Assembly (NCBI GenBank): GCA_023391185.1
Contig: JAEWBI010000059.1
Span: 1 to 43,407 of the forward strand
Source of the DNA: Bacillota bacterium
Lineage (GTDB): Bacteria > Bacillota_I > Bacilli_A > RF39 > UBA660
DNA length: 43,407 nucleotides
Reading direction: 5' to 3'
Below the pieces are notes generated by a model. The model was not told the origin of the DNA. It searched no databases and saw nothing but the letters and a program-made list of their open reading frames with translations. The translations under genes were made by a program, and so were the position numbers. This document shows positions 15,755 through 24,068 of the stretch, piece by piece; the stretch's first letter is position 1, and the number at the start of each line of letters is the position of its first letter.

Positions 15755-16231
15755 TTAATCTAGGAAGTTATCATCTATTGAAACACTGTCTCCAAAATCA
15801 GCAAATGGATCATTATCCACATTAACATTATTCTTTGGAGCACTATTTGTTTGATAATCATATGGACTAGGTCCTGATGATTGATTACTACTAGATGAAG
15901 TTGCAGTACGTTGACTCTTACTCTCTAAGAAGTTAACTTGATCTGCTATTACCTCAGTAGTATATCTTTTGTTGCCGTCCTTATCATCGAAACTTCCTGT
16001 TTGAATTCTTCCTTCTACTGAAACTAAACTACCTTTGTCTAAATATTGACAAATGTTTTCAGCTTGTTTTCTCCAAGCAACTACTGTAATAAAATCAGCT
16101 TCTCTTTCACCTTGAGCATTACTAAAGTTTCTATTAACAGCCAAAGTGAATCTTGTAGTAGCTAAACTATTACTTGTTGTACGAAGTTCAGGTTTGGTAG
16201 TTAATCTACCAATTAAACATACTCTATTCAT
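15755..16231 (-). CDS. ssb: Single-stranded DNA-binding protein with atypical C-terminal tip
   Basis: 158-residue SSB. The N-terminal OB-fold (about residues 1-105) has MNRVCLIGRLTTKPELR, TRFTLAVNR and ADFITVVAWRKQAENICQYL. A Ser/Asn-rich linker follows. The family ends in an acidic tip like DDDLPF that binds repair and replication partners; this protein ends IDDNFLD, so the last Pro-Phe pair is missing, although DNDPF occurs about 15 residues upstream. It lies between rpsF and rpsR, the usual place. Confidence 0.97.
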   Translation of the reverse strand: MNRVCLIGRLTTKPELRTTSNSLATTRFTLAVNRNFSNAQGEREADFITVVAWRKQAENICQYLDKGSLVSVEGRIQTGSFDDKDGNKRYTTEVIADQVNFLESKSQRTATSSSSNQSSGPSPYDYQTNSAPKNNVNVDNDPFADFGDSVSIDDNFLD

Positions 16232-16243
16232 TATGCACCTCTA

Positions 16244-16534
16244 TTAGTCTTCTAGTTTAGTAATTAAATGACGTACAATATCATTACTAATTAAAGCTAA
16301 ACGATCAAATTCCTTTATTGCCTTGTCACTATTAGTTTCTAAATTAATTAAGAAATAGTAACCATTCTTGAAATTTTTAATTTCATAAGCAAGTTCTTTT
16401 TGACCCATGTCTTTAAAATTAGTAACAGTAGCATCGTTAGAAGTCAAGACAGTTTCAAAATTTTTAGCAACTTTCTTAATTTCATCTTCGCTTAAAGTTG
16501 GTCTAACAATAAACATGATTTCATATTTTCTCAT
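16244..16534 (-). CDS. rpsF: 30S ribosomal protein S6
   Basis: 96-residue S6, partner of S18. MRKYEIMFIVRPTLSEDEIKK and YYFLINLETNSDKAIKEFDRLALISNDIVRHLI match the family. It is first in the rpsF-ssb-rpsR unit. Its ribosome binding site AAGGAGGT is enclosed in the leader structure at 16544-16580, which is the expected site of feedback control by the S6:S18 complex. Confidence 0.97.
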   Translation of the reverse strand: MRKYEIMFIVRPTLSEDEIKKVAKNFETVLTSNDATVTNFKDMGQKELAYEIKNFKNGYYFLINLETNSDKAIKEFDRLALISNDIVRHLITKLED

Positions 16535-16543
16535 TTTTCACAC

Positions 16544-16580
16544 CTCCTTGTGGTCTATCGGCTTCGTCTGAAGCAAGGAG
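16544..16580 (-). promoter_or_regulatory. S6:S18-binding leader element (rpsF leader)
   Basis: On the minus strand CTCCTTG (16580-16574) pairs with CAAGGAG (16550-16544). An inner stem CTTC / GAAG is capped by AGAC. An 11-base bulge on the 3' side contains CCGA. This closed hairpin with a one-sided CCGA bulge fits the known S6:S18 leader motif, a mimic of the S6:S18 site on 16S rRNA. The outer stem includes the rpsF Shine-Dalgarno sequence, so binding of surplus S6:S18 would block translation. Confidence 0.8.
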
Positions 16581-16600
16581 TAAATTAATACTCGCCTTAG

Positions 16601-16629
16601 ATTATAACAAAAATATTTGCTTTTGTAAA
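16601..16629 (-). promoter_or_regulatory. Sigma-A promoter of rpsF-ssb-rpsR
   Basis: Minus-strand -35 TTTACA (16629-16624), 17-base spacer, -10 TATAAT (16606-16601). It begins only about 5 bases after the ychF stop codon, with no terminator between, so ychF transcripts may also read into rpsF. Confidence 0.8.
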
Positions 16630-16634
16630 CACTT

Positions 16635-17735
16635 TTAAACGTTAAATCTAAAGTGACAAATATCTCCATCTTGCATCTCGTATTCTTTTCCTTCAAGACG
16701 CATTTTTCCAGCCTCTCTTACAGCTTTCTCACTACCATTTTTTTCAAGGTCATCATAACTCATTATCTCTGCCCTAATAAAACCTCTTTCAAAGTCACTA
16801 TGAATTATTCCGGCACAGGCAGGAGCTTTCATTCCTTTTTTAAAAGTCCATGCGCGGCATTCATCTGTACCAGCAGTAAAATAAGTTGCTAAACCTAATA
16901 AATCATATGTAGCATAGATTAATTTATCAAGTCCACTTTCTTTTATTCCTAAATCTTTCAAAAAATCTGTTTTGTCTTCATCAGATAATTCACTTAATTC
17001 AGATTCAATCTTTGCGCAAACTGTAACAACTGTTGCATTTTCACTTGAAGCATACCCACGAACCATGTCAACATATTCATTCCCATCGCTAATTAAATCT
17101 TCCTCACTTATATTAGCCATATATATCATTGGTTTTAAAGTAAGAAAATTAAATGGTCTTGCTATTCTTAGTTCATCTTCATCCAAAACAATTCTTCTTA
17201 GTGGTAAATTTTGTTCAAGTGCTTTTTTTGCCTTATCTAAAAAGGCAACCTCTTCTACTGTTTCTTTATCTTTTGACATAGAAGCTTTTTTACCAATTCT
17301 ATTTATTCTATTGTCAATTACTTCAAGATCAGCAAGAATTAATTCAATATTTATAATATCTATATCTCTTATCGGATCTACACTATTTTCAACATGAATT
17401 ATATTTTTATCATCAAAGCATCTAACTACTTCTACTATAGCATCAACATTTCTTATATGTGATAAAAACTTATTACCAAGTCCTTCACCACTAGAAGCAC
17501 CTTTTACAAGTCCGGCAATGTCAGTAAATTCATACGCTGTTGGAACCAAACTTGCTGGCACATATAAATCATTTAAAAAATCTAAACGCTTATCTGGAAC
17601 AGTAACTACCCCTACATTTGGATCAATAGTAGCAAATGGATAATTAGCTGCTAATATATTTTTCTTTGTTATTGCATTAAATAAAGTTGATTTACCGACA
17701 TTTGGCAAACCGACAATTCCTGCTGTTAAACTCAT
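16635..17735 (-). CDS. ychF: Ribosome-associated ATPase YchF (Obg family)
   Basis: 366-residue protein of the Obg/TRAFAC group that prefers ATP over GTP and interacts with the ribosome. P-loop is GLPNVGKSTLFNA near residue 8, followed by FATIDPNVGVV (G2 region) and DIAGLVKGASSGEGLGN (G3). The C-terminal TGS-like domain includes TDECRAWTFKKGMKAPACAGIIHSDFERGFIRAEI. I choose ATG 17735, which gives the standard 366 residues; an ATG two codons earlier is too close to the GAGGA site. It sits upstream of rpsF as in B. subtilis. Confidence 0.97.
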   Translation of the reverse strand: MSLTAGIVGLPNVGKSTLFNAITKKNILAANYPFATIDPNVGVVTVPDKRLDFLNDLYVPASLVPTAYEFTDIAGLVKGASSGEGLGNKFLSHIRNVDAIVEVVRCFDDKNIIHVENSVDPIRDIDIINIELILADLEVIDNRINRIGKKASMSKDKETVEEVAFLDKAKKALEQNLPLRRIVLDEDELRIARPFNFLTLKPMIYMANISEEDLISDGNEYVDMVRGYASSENATVVTVCAKIESELSELSDEDKTDFLKDLGIKESGLDKLIYATYDLLGLATYFTAGTDECRAWTFKKGMKAPACAGIIHSDFERGFIRAEIMSYDDLEKNGSEKAVREAGKMRLEGKEYEMQDGDICHFRFNV

Positions 17736-17757
17736 ACACATTCCTCATTTCGTTTAT

Positions 17758-17766
17758 ATTATAGCA
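17758..17766 (-). promoter_or_regulatory. Extended -10 promoter of ychF
   Basis: Minus-strand TGCTATAAT, a full extended -10, 22 bases upstream of the ychF start. The -35 region is weak. It lies just after the AbgT gene terminator. Confidence 0.6.
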
Positions 17767-17781
17767 TATAAAAATATATTA

Positions 17782-17810
17782 AGAAATAAAAAAAGATGAT
17801 TGCTCATCTT
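17782..17810 (-). terminator. Terminator after the AbgT-type transporter gene
   Basis: Minus-strand stem AAGATGA / TCATCTT with loop GCAA and a following T-run. The stem begins at the last base of the transporter's TAA stop. Confidence 0.85.
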
Positions 17811-19327
17811 TATAATGTTGGATGAATTCCTGGACCTATTGGAAGACCAATGACATACCAACCAACTAATATCAATAACCATAGACCTGCAAATAATAAC
17901 ATTGTAGGCATTACAATTCTTAATGTACCAAAAACTGTAATTTTAACATTTTCTTTAGTATTATATTTTTCTAAAAAAGCTAGCATTATCATATAATATG
18001 CAAAAAATGGAGTGATACTTTTTCCAATTCCATCGCCAACTCTAAATACGAATTGAGTGAAGTTTGGAGCAATATTTGATCTCATCATAAGTGGTACCAT
18101 TATAGGAGAGATAATCCCCCATTTTGTTATCGCTGATGGTATTAATATTGACATGAATATAACCGCAATAAAGAAAGTTACTAATAATGGCAACCCAGTA
18201 AAAGGTAATGAACTTATTAAAGTAGTTAACTGGCATGCTATAACCTTTCCTAGGTTTGTCCATTCAAGAATACCAATCATTTGAGAAACAAAAAATAATA
18301 AAACAAATAAGTATCCTAAGTTCTCAAAGTTTTTTGATAATCCTACACTATATTCTGTACTATTTTTTATATTACCTGATACAAAACCATAGATAAAACC
18401 ACAAATCATTGTGATACCTAATAGTATAAATGTAAATCCTTGGTAAAACGGTGATGAAGCACCTAATAATTGCTCAACATATGAGTTTCCTTCTCCAAGT
18501 AAAACTCCTGAACCAGGTAATCCCGGAATGATCATATATGCAATTATTATAATCAACATAATAAAAGCCATATTACTATAATACAATGCTTTTTTTGAAA
18601 CGATTATTTCGTCATCCTCAGGAATGCTGCTTTTTGGAACTTTTTTATCTAAAAAATTATGAATAATGAAAATACCAACAAATGCTAATATAAATGTACT
18701 AACAAACATTATATATGAATTTGAATTCAAAGCATAAACGAAGTTCTTATCTACATCTATAATAGCAGCTTGTTGTGTGAGTGCCCCTAAAAGGACTTCT
18801 TCATTATTATAAACAAATCCTGTTCCATATCCAATAGTAATTCCAATAAAAACTGTCAATATTCCTAGTAAAGGCTTTCTACCGATAGTTTGGTATAAAA
18901 TGGGAACTACTGGAAGTAAGAATATATAACTGTAATCTCCAAAAAATGAACTACTAATACCAACTAGCAAAATCAAAAATGTCAAAAATTTAGGATTGAT
19001 TTTGTTTAAAGGTCTAAATATTGCTTTAAATATACCGCTTGCTTCACCTATACTTACTGTTATTAAAGAAATAATTAGCAAAACAAGTGGTTGGAAAATT
19101 TGTAAATTTGTAATTATATTATTTAATATATATTTTATACCATCTTTTGTTAAAATATTATTTACTGTAACTACAGATGTTTCTAATGAATTTTTTACAA
19201 TACTCGTTTGTTCAGCATCAATTTGTAATAATGAAAAAACCGCACTAGTTATAATAATTATAAAAGTTAACAATATAATTGCTATAACAGGACCAAGCAT
19301 CTTTTTATTCTTTTTGTTTTTTCTCAT
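17810..19327 (-). CDS. AbgT-family transporter
   Basis: 505-residue integral membrane protein with about 11-12 hydrophobic segments. Family-like segments are NPKFLTFLILLVGISSSFFGDYSYIFLLPV (about residues 110-140), TIGRKPLLGILTVFIGITIGYGTGF, ILIPSAITKWGIISPIMVPL near residue 395, and the end WYVIGLPIGPGIHPTL. Members studied elsewhere import p-aminobenzoyl-glutamate or export sulfonamides; the substrate here cannot be read from sequence. It lies between DUF951 and ychF, which are close neighbours in B. subtilis, so it looks like an insertion into a conserved block. An AGGAGG site precedes ATG 10 bases after DUF951, so it is co-transcribed. Confidence 0.85.
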   Translation of the reverse strand: MRKNKKNKKMLGPVIAIILLTFIIIITSAVFSLLQIDAEQTSIVKNSLETSVVTVNNILTKDGIKYILNNIITNLQIFQPLVLLIISLITVSIGEASGIFKAIFRPLNKINPKFLTFLILLVGISSSFFGDYSYIFLLPVVPILYQTIGRKPLLGILTVFIGITIGYGTGFVYNNEEVLLGALTQQAAIIDVDKNFVYALNSNSYIMFVSTFILAFVGIFIIHNFLDKKVPKSSIPEDDEIIVSKKALYYSNMAFIMLIIIIAYMIIPGLPGSGVLLGEGNSYVEQLLGASSPFYQGFTFILLGITMICGFIYGFVSGNIKNSTEYSVGLSKNFENLGYLFVLLFFVSQMIGILEWTNLGKVIACQLTTLISSLPFTGLPLLVTFFIAVIFMSILIPSAITKWGIISPIMVPLMMRSNIAPNFTQFVFRVGDGIGKSITPFFAYYMIMLAFLEKYNTKENVKITVFGTLRIVMPTMLLFAGLWLLILVGWYVIGLPIGPGIHPTL

Positions 19328-19336
19328 GCTTTCCTC

Positions 19337-19522
19337 CTAAAAGTTAATTATTTTTTTGACTTTCTTATTAAATTCGATTCTAGGCATCATAATACTTCTT
19401 CCACAAGCAGTACATTTAATCTTTATATCTGCACCAACTCTAATTATTTCCCATTCATTATTACCACAAGGATGGGCTTTTTTCATCATAACAATGCTTC
19501 CTAATTTATATTCCTTATCCAT
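19337..19522 (-). CDS. DUF951 family small protein (YyzM-like)
   Basis: 61-residue protein. The core HPCGNNEWEIIRVGADIKIKCTACGRSIMMPR matches DUF951, with one CG and a CTACG motif that could form a small metal or RNA-binding fold. I choose ATG 19522 (MDKEYKLGSIVMMKKAHPCG), which overlaps the mscS-like gene by 8 bases and has GGTGG upstream. The biochemical role is unknown. It commonly neighbours ychF and parB-linked genes in Firmicutes, as here. Confidence 0.85.
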   Translation of the reverse strand: MDKEYKLGSIVMMKKAHPCGNNEWEIIRVGADIKIKCTACGRSIMMPRIEFNKKVKKIINF

Positions 19523-20306
19523 TATGTACCACCAATTGACTATAAGGAATTGAAATATCATTTTTATCTAATTCTATTTTAACTTCACGTTTTATTATTC
19601 TTTGAATTTCGTATTGTTTATTTGAAACGGTCGCAACTGTTATTCTATAGGTTATTGAAGAAGTCCCAAGATCATTCACACCAAGTAATTCAACAGGACC
19701 TGTTAAATTTTCTAACTCGTTTGATAATCTTTCACATAATTTTGTCAAAACTTTTTCAACTTTAATTAAATCAGATTCATAGGCAACACCTACATCTACT
19801 ACCGCAAGAGAATCATCTAAAGTATGATTTACAACTTCTGAAATGTTTCTATTAGCAAATATTTTGATTTCTCCTGTATATGCTTTAACTCTTGTTGTTT
19901 TTAAAGTAAGAGCAATTACTTCGCCTTTAAAACCACTTACAGTAATGGTATCACCAATTCTATATTGACCTTCAAGCATTATAGTAATACCAGCTACAAA
20001 ATCTTTTAATATATCTTGTAAAGCTAATGCAAGGACAGCTGTGAAAACACCAAGAGAAGCTAGTATAGATTTTGTATCAATGCCATAAACATCAAGTATA
20101 AGCATTATTACTATAACTATTACAAAAACTTTAACAACATTTATAAATAATGATTGAATTGTAATTAAACGCTTATTATCTATACCTCTAGCTTTTAGCT
20201 TAAATAATTTTTTGATAATTTTTTTTAGTATTTTATATATAATAAACGCAATAATAACTATTATGACTGGTGCCATAAACTCTTTTACTAATATTTTTTC
20301 TATCAT
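19515..20306 (-). CDS. Small-conductance mechanosensitive channel (MscS family)
   Basis: 263-residue membrane protein expected to open on membrane tension to release osmolytes. Hydrophobic helices are at about residues 10-27, 50-72 and 80-102. The pore-lining helix and following segment LGVFTAVLALALQDILKDFVAGITIMLEGQYRIGDTI is the MscS signature, followed by the beta domain (GFKGEVIALTLKTTRVKAYTGE) and an alpha/beta C-terminus. It lies one base after parB, and its B. subtilis counterpart occupies a similar place near spo0J. Confidence 0.93.
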   Translation of the reverse strand: MIEKILVKEFMAPVIIVIIAFIIYKILKKIIKKLFKLKARGIDNKRLITIQSLFINVVKVFVIVIVIMLILDVYGIDTKSILASLGVFTAVLALALQDILKDFVAGITIMLEGQYRIGDTITVSGFKGEVIALTLKTTRVKAYTGEIKIFANRNISEVVNHTLDDSLAVVDVGVAYESDLIKVEKVLTKLCERLSNELENLTGPVELLGVNDLGTSSITYRITVATVSNKQYEIQRIIKREVKIELDKNDISIPYSQLVVHNG

Positions 20307-20307
20307 A

Positions 20308-21192
20308 TTATTGCTCCTTAATATTCAATATTTCAAGAATACGATTTAAATCATTTATATTATTAAAACTAATTTCTATTCTTTTTTCTTTTATTTTTAC
20401 TTTTGTATCCAATTTTTCTCTAAAAATATCTTCAACATATTTATATTCAGAAGAACTATTTCGATTTTTTCTTTCCATCTTTACTTTTTTTAGCATTTCT
20501 GGATTATTTGAAATACTTTCTACTTCTCTTACTGGTAACTTTTGATCAACAATTTGAGTTGCTAACCTTAACATTTCTTCTTCAGATTCTAACTTACTTA
20601 TTACCCTAGCATGACCCATAGTTATTTCTTCTTTTATAATCATTTGTTGAATCTCTTTTGGCAATCTTAAAAGACCAATTATATTAGTAATGTGACTTCT
20701 ACTTTTACCAACTTTTCTTGCAAGCTCATCTTGAGTTAAATTCAATTTATCTAACATTGCTTTATATGCAATAGCTTCCTCAATTGCACTCAAATTCTCT
20801 CTTTGCAAATTTTCTAATAAAGCTATTTCCATCATTTGTTCATCTGTAAATGATCTAATTATTGCTGGAATTGTATCTCTACCCGCTAATCTAGATGCAC
20901 GACATCTTCTCTCACCAGCTATTATTTCATAACCTTTTATACTCTTTTTAACTATTATTGGTTGAAAAACACCATGATTTCTTATGGATTCAGACAACTC
21001 TTTTAATGCTTCATCATCAAATCTTTTTCTTGGTTGATATGGATTTGGACGCAAATCATCAAGAGGAATTTCAACAATTTCTTCACTGCTAGCAGTTTCA
21101 TAAATTTTCTTCTCAATACCTTCTAAATCTAAAGTTTCAGTATTAAATAGTTCCTCTAGGCCTCTACCTAAAGCTCTTTTTCTATTTTCCAT
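20308..21192 (-). CDS. parB: Chromosome partitioning protein ParB / Spo0J
   Basis: 294-residue centromere-binding CTPase that loads and slides on DNA from parS. The N-terminal box PNPYQPRKRFDDEALKELSESI and GERRCRASRLAG form the CTP-binding part. A helix-turn-helix follows (LTQDELARKVGKSRSHITNIIGLLRLP), and then a C-terminal dimerisation region. The chosen start is ATG 21192 (MENRKRALGRGLEELF), overlapping parA by 11 bases; TTG 21201 with AAGGA just upstream is an alternative. No clear parS was found in the window. Confidence 0.95.
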   Translation of the reverse strand: MENRKRALGRGLEELFNTETLDLEGIEKKIYETASSEEIVEIPLDDLRPNPYQPRKRFDDEALKELSESIRNHGVFQPIIVKKSIKGYEIIAGERRCRASRLAGRDTIPAIIRSFTDEQMMEIALLENLQRENLSAIEEAIAYKAMLDKLNLTQDELARKVGKSRSHITNIIGLLRLPKEIQQMIIKEEITMGHARVISKLESEEEMLRLATQIVDQKLPVREVESISNNPEMLKKVKMERKNRNSSSEYKYVEDIFREKLDTKVKIKEKRIEISFNNINDLNRILEILNIKEQ

Positions 21193-21967
21193 TTCTTGCA
21201 ATCACTTCCTTTGCTAAGCTCAAATACGCTTCAGCACCTCTGTTATTAGAGGCATAATATATTATTGGTTTGCCATGACTTGGAGCTTCAGACAACTTTA
21301 CTAACCTTGGTATGATTGTGTCATATACTCTTTCCTTAAAATAACCTCTAATATCTTCAACAACTTCTAATCCTAAACAAGTACGGCTGTCTAACATAGT
21401 AAGTAATACCCCCTCAATATCCAAATGAGGATTTAAATTCTTTTGAGCTAAAAGAATTGTGTTTACTAATTGAGCAATTCCCTCTAATGCAAAGAACTCA
21501 CACTGAACTGGAATTATTACTGAATCTGCAGCTGTTAGAGCATTCGTAGTAAGAATACCCAAACTTGGAGGGCAATCTATTATTACATAATCAAATATTT
21601 CTTTAGCGATATCTAAATATTTTTTTAATTGTCCACCTTTATTAAAACTCGAATCTTGCCTACTTCTTTCAACAAGTTCGATATCAATACCTGCTAAATT
21701 TATAGTTGCAGGCAATATATATAAATTTTTAAATTTTGTTTTAAGGATTGTATTGTCTAAATCAGATTTATCTATCATTAATTCATAAATGCTGTTCTCA
21801 CATTCACCTTTTGCTACTCCTAAACCAGTTGTACTGTTTCCTTGAGGATCTAAGTCAACAAGTAACACTTTTCTTTTTAATACACCTAATGAAGCAGCCA
21901 AATTAATACTTGATGTGGTTTTGCCAACACCGCCTTTTTGATTAACTAATGCTATTACTTTGCCCAT
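21182..21967 (-). CDS. parA: Chromosome partitioning ATPase ParA / Soj
   Basis: 261-residue deviant Walker-A ATPase that works with ParB in origin segregation and, in B. subtilis, regulates DnaA. The P-loop is KGGVGKTTSSINLAAS (residues 11-26) with the signature lysine at the start of the motif. DLDPQGNSTTGLG and IIDCPPSLGILTTNALTAAD follow. Length is typical. It heads the parA-parB-mscS-DUF951-AbgT unit. Confidence 0.97.
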   Translation of the reverse strand: MGKVIALVNQKGGVGKTTSSINLAASLGVLKRKVLLVDLDPQGNSTTGLGVAKGECENSIYELMIDKSDLDNTILKTKFKNLYILPATINLAGIDIELVERSRQDSSFNKGGQLKKYLDIAKEIFDYVIIDCPPSLGILTTNALTAADSVIIPVQCEFFALEGIAQLVNTILLAQKNLNPHLDIEGVLLTMLDSRTCLGLEVVEDIRGYFKERVYDTIIPRLVKLSEAPSHGKPIIYYASNNRGAEAYLSLAKEVIARNGK

Positions 21968-21989
21968 CTATATCACCATTTTCTAATAC

Positions 21990-21995
21990 ATTATA
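21990..21995 (-). promoter_or_regulatory. Probable promoter of the parA unit
   Basis: Minus-strand TATAAT 23 bases upstream of the parA ATG, in the gap after the ftsH terminator. No strong -35 is evident. It is followed by GGTGAT, the parA ribosome binding site. Confidence 0.5.
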
Positions 21996-22041
21996 TACAT
22001 ATATATTTTAACACACTTTTATCTCAAATGCTATATATCTT

Positions 22042-22070
22042 GAAAAAGAAAAAGATGCTTATGCATCTTT
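22042..22070 (-). terminator. Terminator of the rsmA-ung-tilS-ftsH unit
   Basis: Minus-strand stem AAAGATGC / GCATCTTT with a 4-base loop ATAA that contains the ftsH TAA stop, followed by a T-rich run. Confidence 0.85.
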
Positions 22071-24053
22071 GTCTTTTAAGGCATCAATAATTTCTTCTTT
22101 AGTCATTTTAGAAGAAAATTTAATTTTCTTTTCTCTAGCAATATCTCTTAATTCTTCTAAAGATAAATCTTTATAACTTAATTCATCAAAATCACTAGTA
22201 TCAATTTCGCCATCTTCGTCTGGCATACAACCATTTTTAACTAAATATTCAATTTGCTCTTTTGTAAGAGTTTCATATTCTAGTAAAGAATTAGCAATTA
22301 AATCTAATAAATCCTTATTATCTTTTAACACTTTTGTTGTTCGTTTATAACATTCATCAATTATCTTGCGCATTTCTTGATCTATTTCAAAAGCAACTTG
22401 GCTCGAAAAATTACGACTCTTGTTATAGTCTCTACCTAAGAATACACTAGATTCTTGATGTTCAAATTGAACAGGTCCAAGTTCACTCATACCATATTCT
22501 GTTACCATAGCACGTGCAATTTTTGTAGCTTTTTCAAAATCATTATGTGCTCCTGTAGTCATCTCATTAAATGTTAATTCCTCAGCAACACGGCCACCAA
22601 GAAGACCAGAAATTGTCTCTAATAATTCACTTTTTGTTGATAGGTATGTTTCTTCTTTAGGAAGCATTAAGTTATATCCTCCAGCTTCACCTCTTGGAAC
22701 TATTGTGATTTTTTGAACCTCATTAGCACCATCTAATTTTATACCTAAAACAGCATGTCCAGCTTCATGATAAGCAACTACTTTTTTCTCTTTTTCTGTA
22801 TATTTATGAGAAACTTTTGCGGGACCCATTAGTACACGGTCGTGTGCTTCATCTATTTCAGCCATTGTAATTATCTTTTTATCTCTTCTAACTGCAAGTA
22901 AAGCAGCTTCATTTAATAAATTCTCTAAGTCTGCACCACTTAATCCTACAGTTCTTTTTGCTATATTTTTAAGATTTACTTGTTTTGAGAAAATCTTTCC
23001 TTTAGCATGAACCTTAAGAATCTCTTCCCTTCCTTTAATATCAGGTAAATTTACTGTTATTTGTCTATCAAATCTACCTGGTCTTAAAAGAGCTGGATCT
23101 AGAACATCAGGTCTGTTTGTGGCAGCTATTATGATTATTCCTTCATTAGCTCCAAAACCATCCATCTCAGTAAGTAACTGATTTAATGTTTGTTCACGTT
23201 CATCATGACCCCCACCTAATCCAGCACCTCTTTGGCGACCTACAGCATCTATCTCATCTATAAATATTAGACATGGCGCTGTTTCTTTAGCTTGTTTAAA
23301 CATATCTCTAACGCGAGATGCACCTACACCAACAAATAGTTCCACAAATTCCGAACCACTTATATAGTAAAATGGTACATTTGCTTCTCCAGCTACTGAT
23401 CTAGCAAGCAATGTTTTTCCTGTTCCAGGAGGACCTACTAATAATACACCTTTTGGAATTCTAGCTCCCATATCAGTGAATTTCTTAGGGTTCTTTAAGA
23501 AGTCTATTAATTCTTTAACTTCTTCTTTTTCCTCATCTAATCCTGCAACTTTATCAAAAGTTACTTTATTTTTATTATCATTTAATTTTGCTCTACTACG
23601 ACCAAAATCCATAGATTTATTTGCTCCACCCATTTGTTTAGTAATAAAGAAGAAAGCAAATCCAATTAATAATAACATTGGTAAAACATTAATCAAGAAT
23701 GTCAACAACATACTTGAGTTAGGATCTGTATCAGTTTTTAAAGTAAAACCTTGCTCAGCCTGAGCATCATAAATTATTTCCATTGTTTCATTAGAATAAG
23801 GAACTCTTAAAAAGAAAGTTTCTTCTTCTTTATAATCACTCATTTTACCTGTTAATTGATATACTCCAGCACTACTTTCTGGTGTTATAATAACTTCTTC
23901 CACATCACCTTTTTCTACTGCTTCTATAAATTCATTATAAGTAAGAATATTCACTTTTTGATTTAATACATCCATAAAGTATACTATACTTACAATTATT
24001 AGAAATAGAAAAACATATGGTAAAAAGCTTTTTCTTATTGTTTTTTTATTCAT
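22059..24053 (-). CDS. ftsH: ATP-dependent zinc metalloprotease FtsH with SAP/Rho-N-like tail
   Basis: 664-residue membrane-anchored AAA+ protease that degrades misfolded membrane proteins and regulatory factors. It has two membrane helices (about residues 8-27 and 115-137) flanking an extracytoplasmic domain. Walker A is GPPGTGKT (207-214), Walker B IFIDEIDA, SRH ATNRPDVLDPALLRPGRFDR, and the zinc site HEAGH (429-433). After the peptidase domain an acidic linker leads to a last segment of about 38 residues (LSLEELRDIAREKKIKFSSK to the end) that resembles SAP or Rho N-terminal helical motifs, uncommon for FtsH. It follows tilS by 15 bases. Confidence 0.97.
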   Translation of the reverse strand: MNKKTIRKSFLPYVFLFLIIVSIVYFMDVLNQKVNILTYNEFIEAVEKGDVEEVIITPESSAGVYQLTGKMSDYKEEETFFLRVPYSNETMEIIYDAQAEQGFTLKTDTDPNSSMLLTFLINVLPMLLLIGFAFFFITKQMGGANKSMDFGRSRAKLNDNKNKVTFDKVAGLDEEKEEVKELIDFLKNPKKFTDMGARIPKGVLLVGPPGTGKTLLARSVAGEANVPFYYISGSEFVELFVGVGASRVRDMFKQAKETAPCLIFIDEIDAVGRQRGAGLGGGHDEREQTLNQLLTEMDGFGANEGIIIIAATNRPDVLDPALLRPGRFDRQITVNLPDIKGREEILKVHAKGKIFSKQVNLKNIAKRTVGLSGADLENLLNEAALLAVRRDKKIITMAEIDEAHDRVLMGPAKVSHKYTEKEKKVVAYHEAGHAVLGIKLDGANEVQKITIVPRGEAGGYNLMLPKEETYLSTKSELLETISGLLGGRVAEELTFNEMTTGAHNDFEKATKIARAMVTEYGMSELGPVQFEHQESSVFLGRDYNKSRNFSSQVAFEIDQEMRKIIDECYKRTTKVLKDNKDLLDLIANSLLEYETLTKEQIEYLVKNGCMPDEDGEIDTSDFDELSYKDLSLEELRDIAREKKIKFSSKMTKEEIIDALKDKDA

Positions 24054-24068
24054 ATAATTAATTCCTCC

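Noticed and set aside
15813..15821. Perfect DnaA-box string TTATCCACA
   Set aside because: A single copy inside the ssb coding region; no cluster or AT-rich unwinding region nearby, so it is not evidence for an origin.
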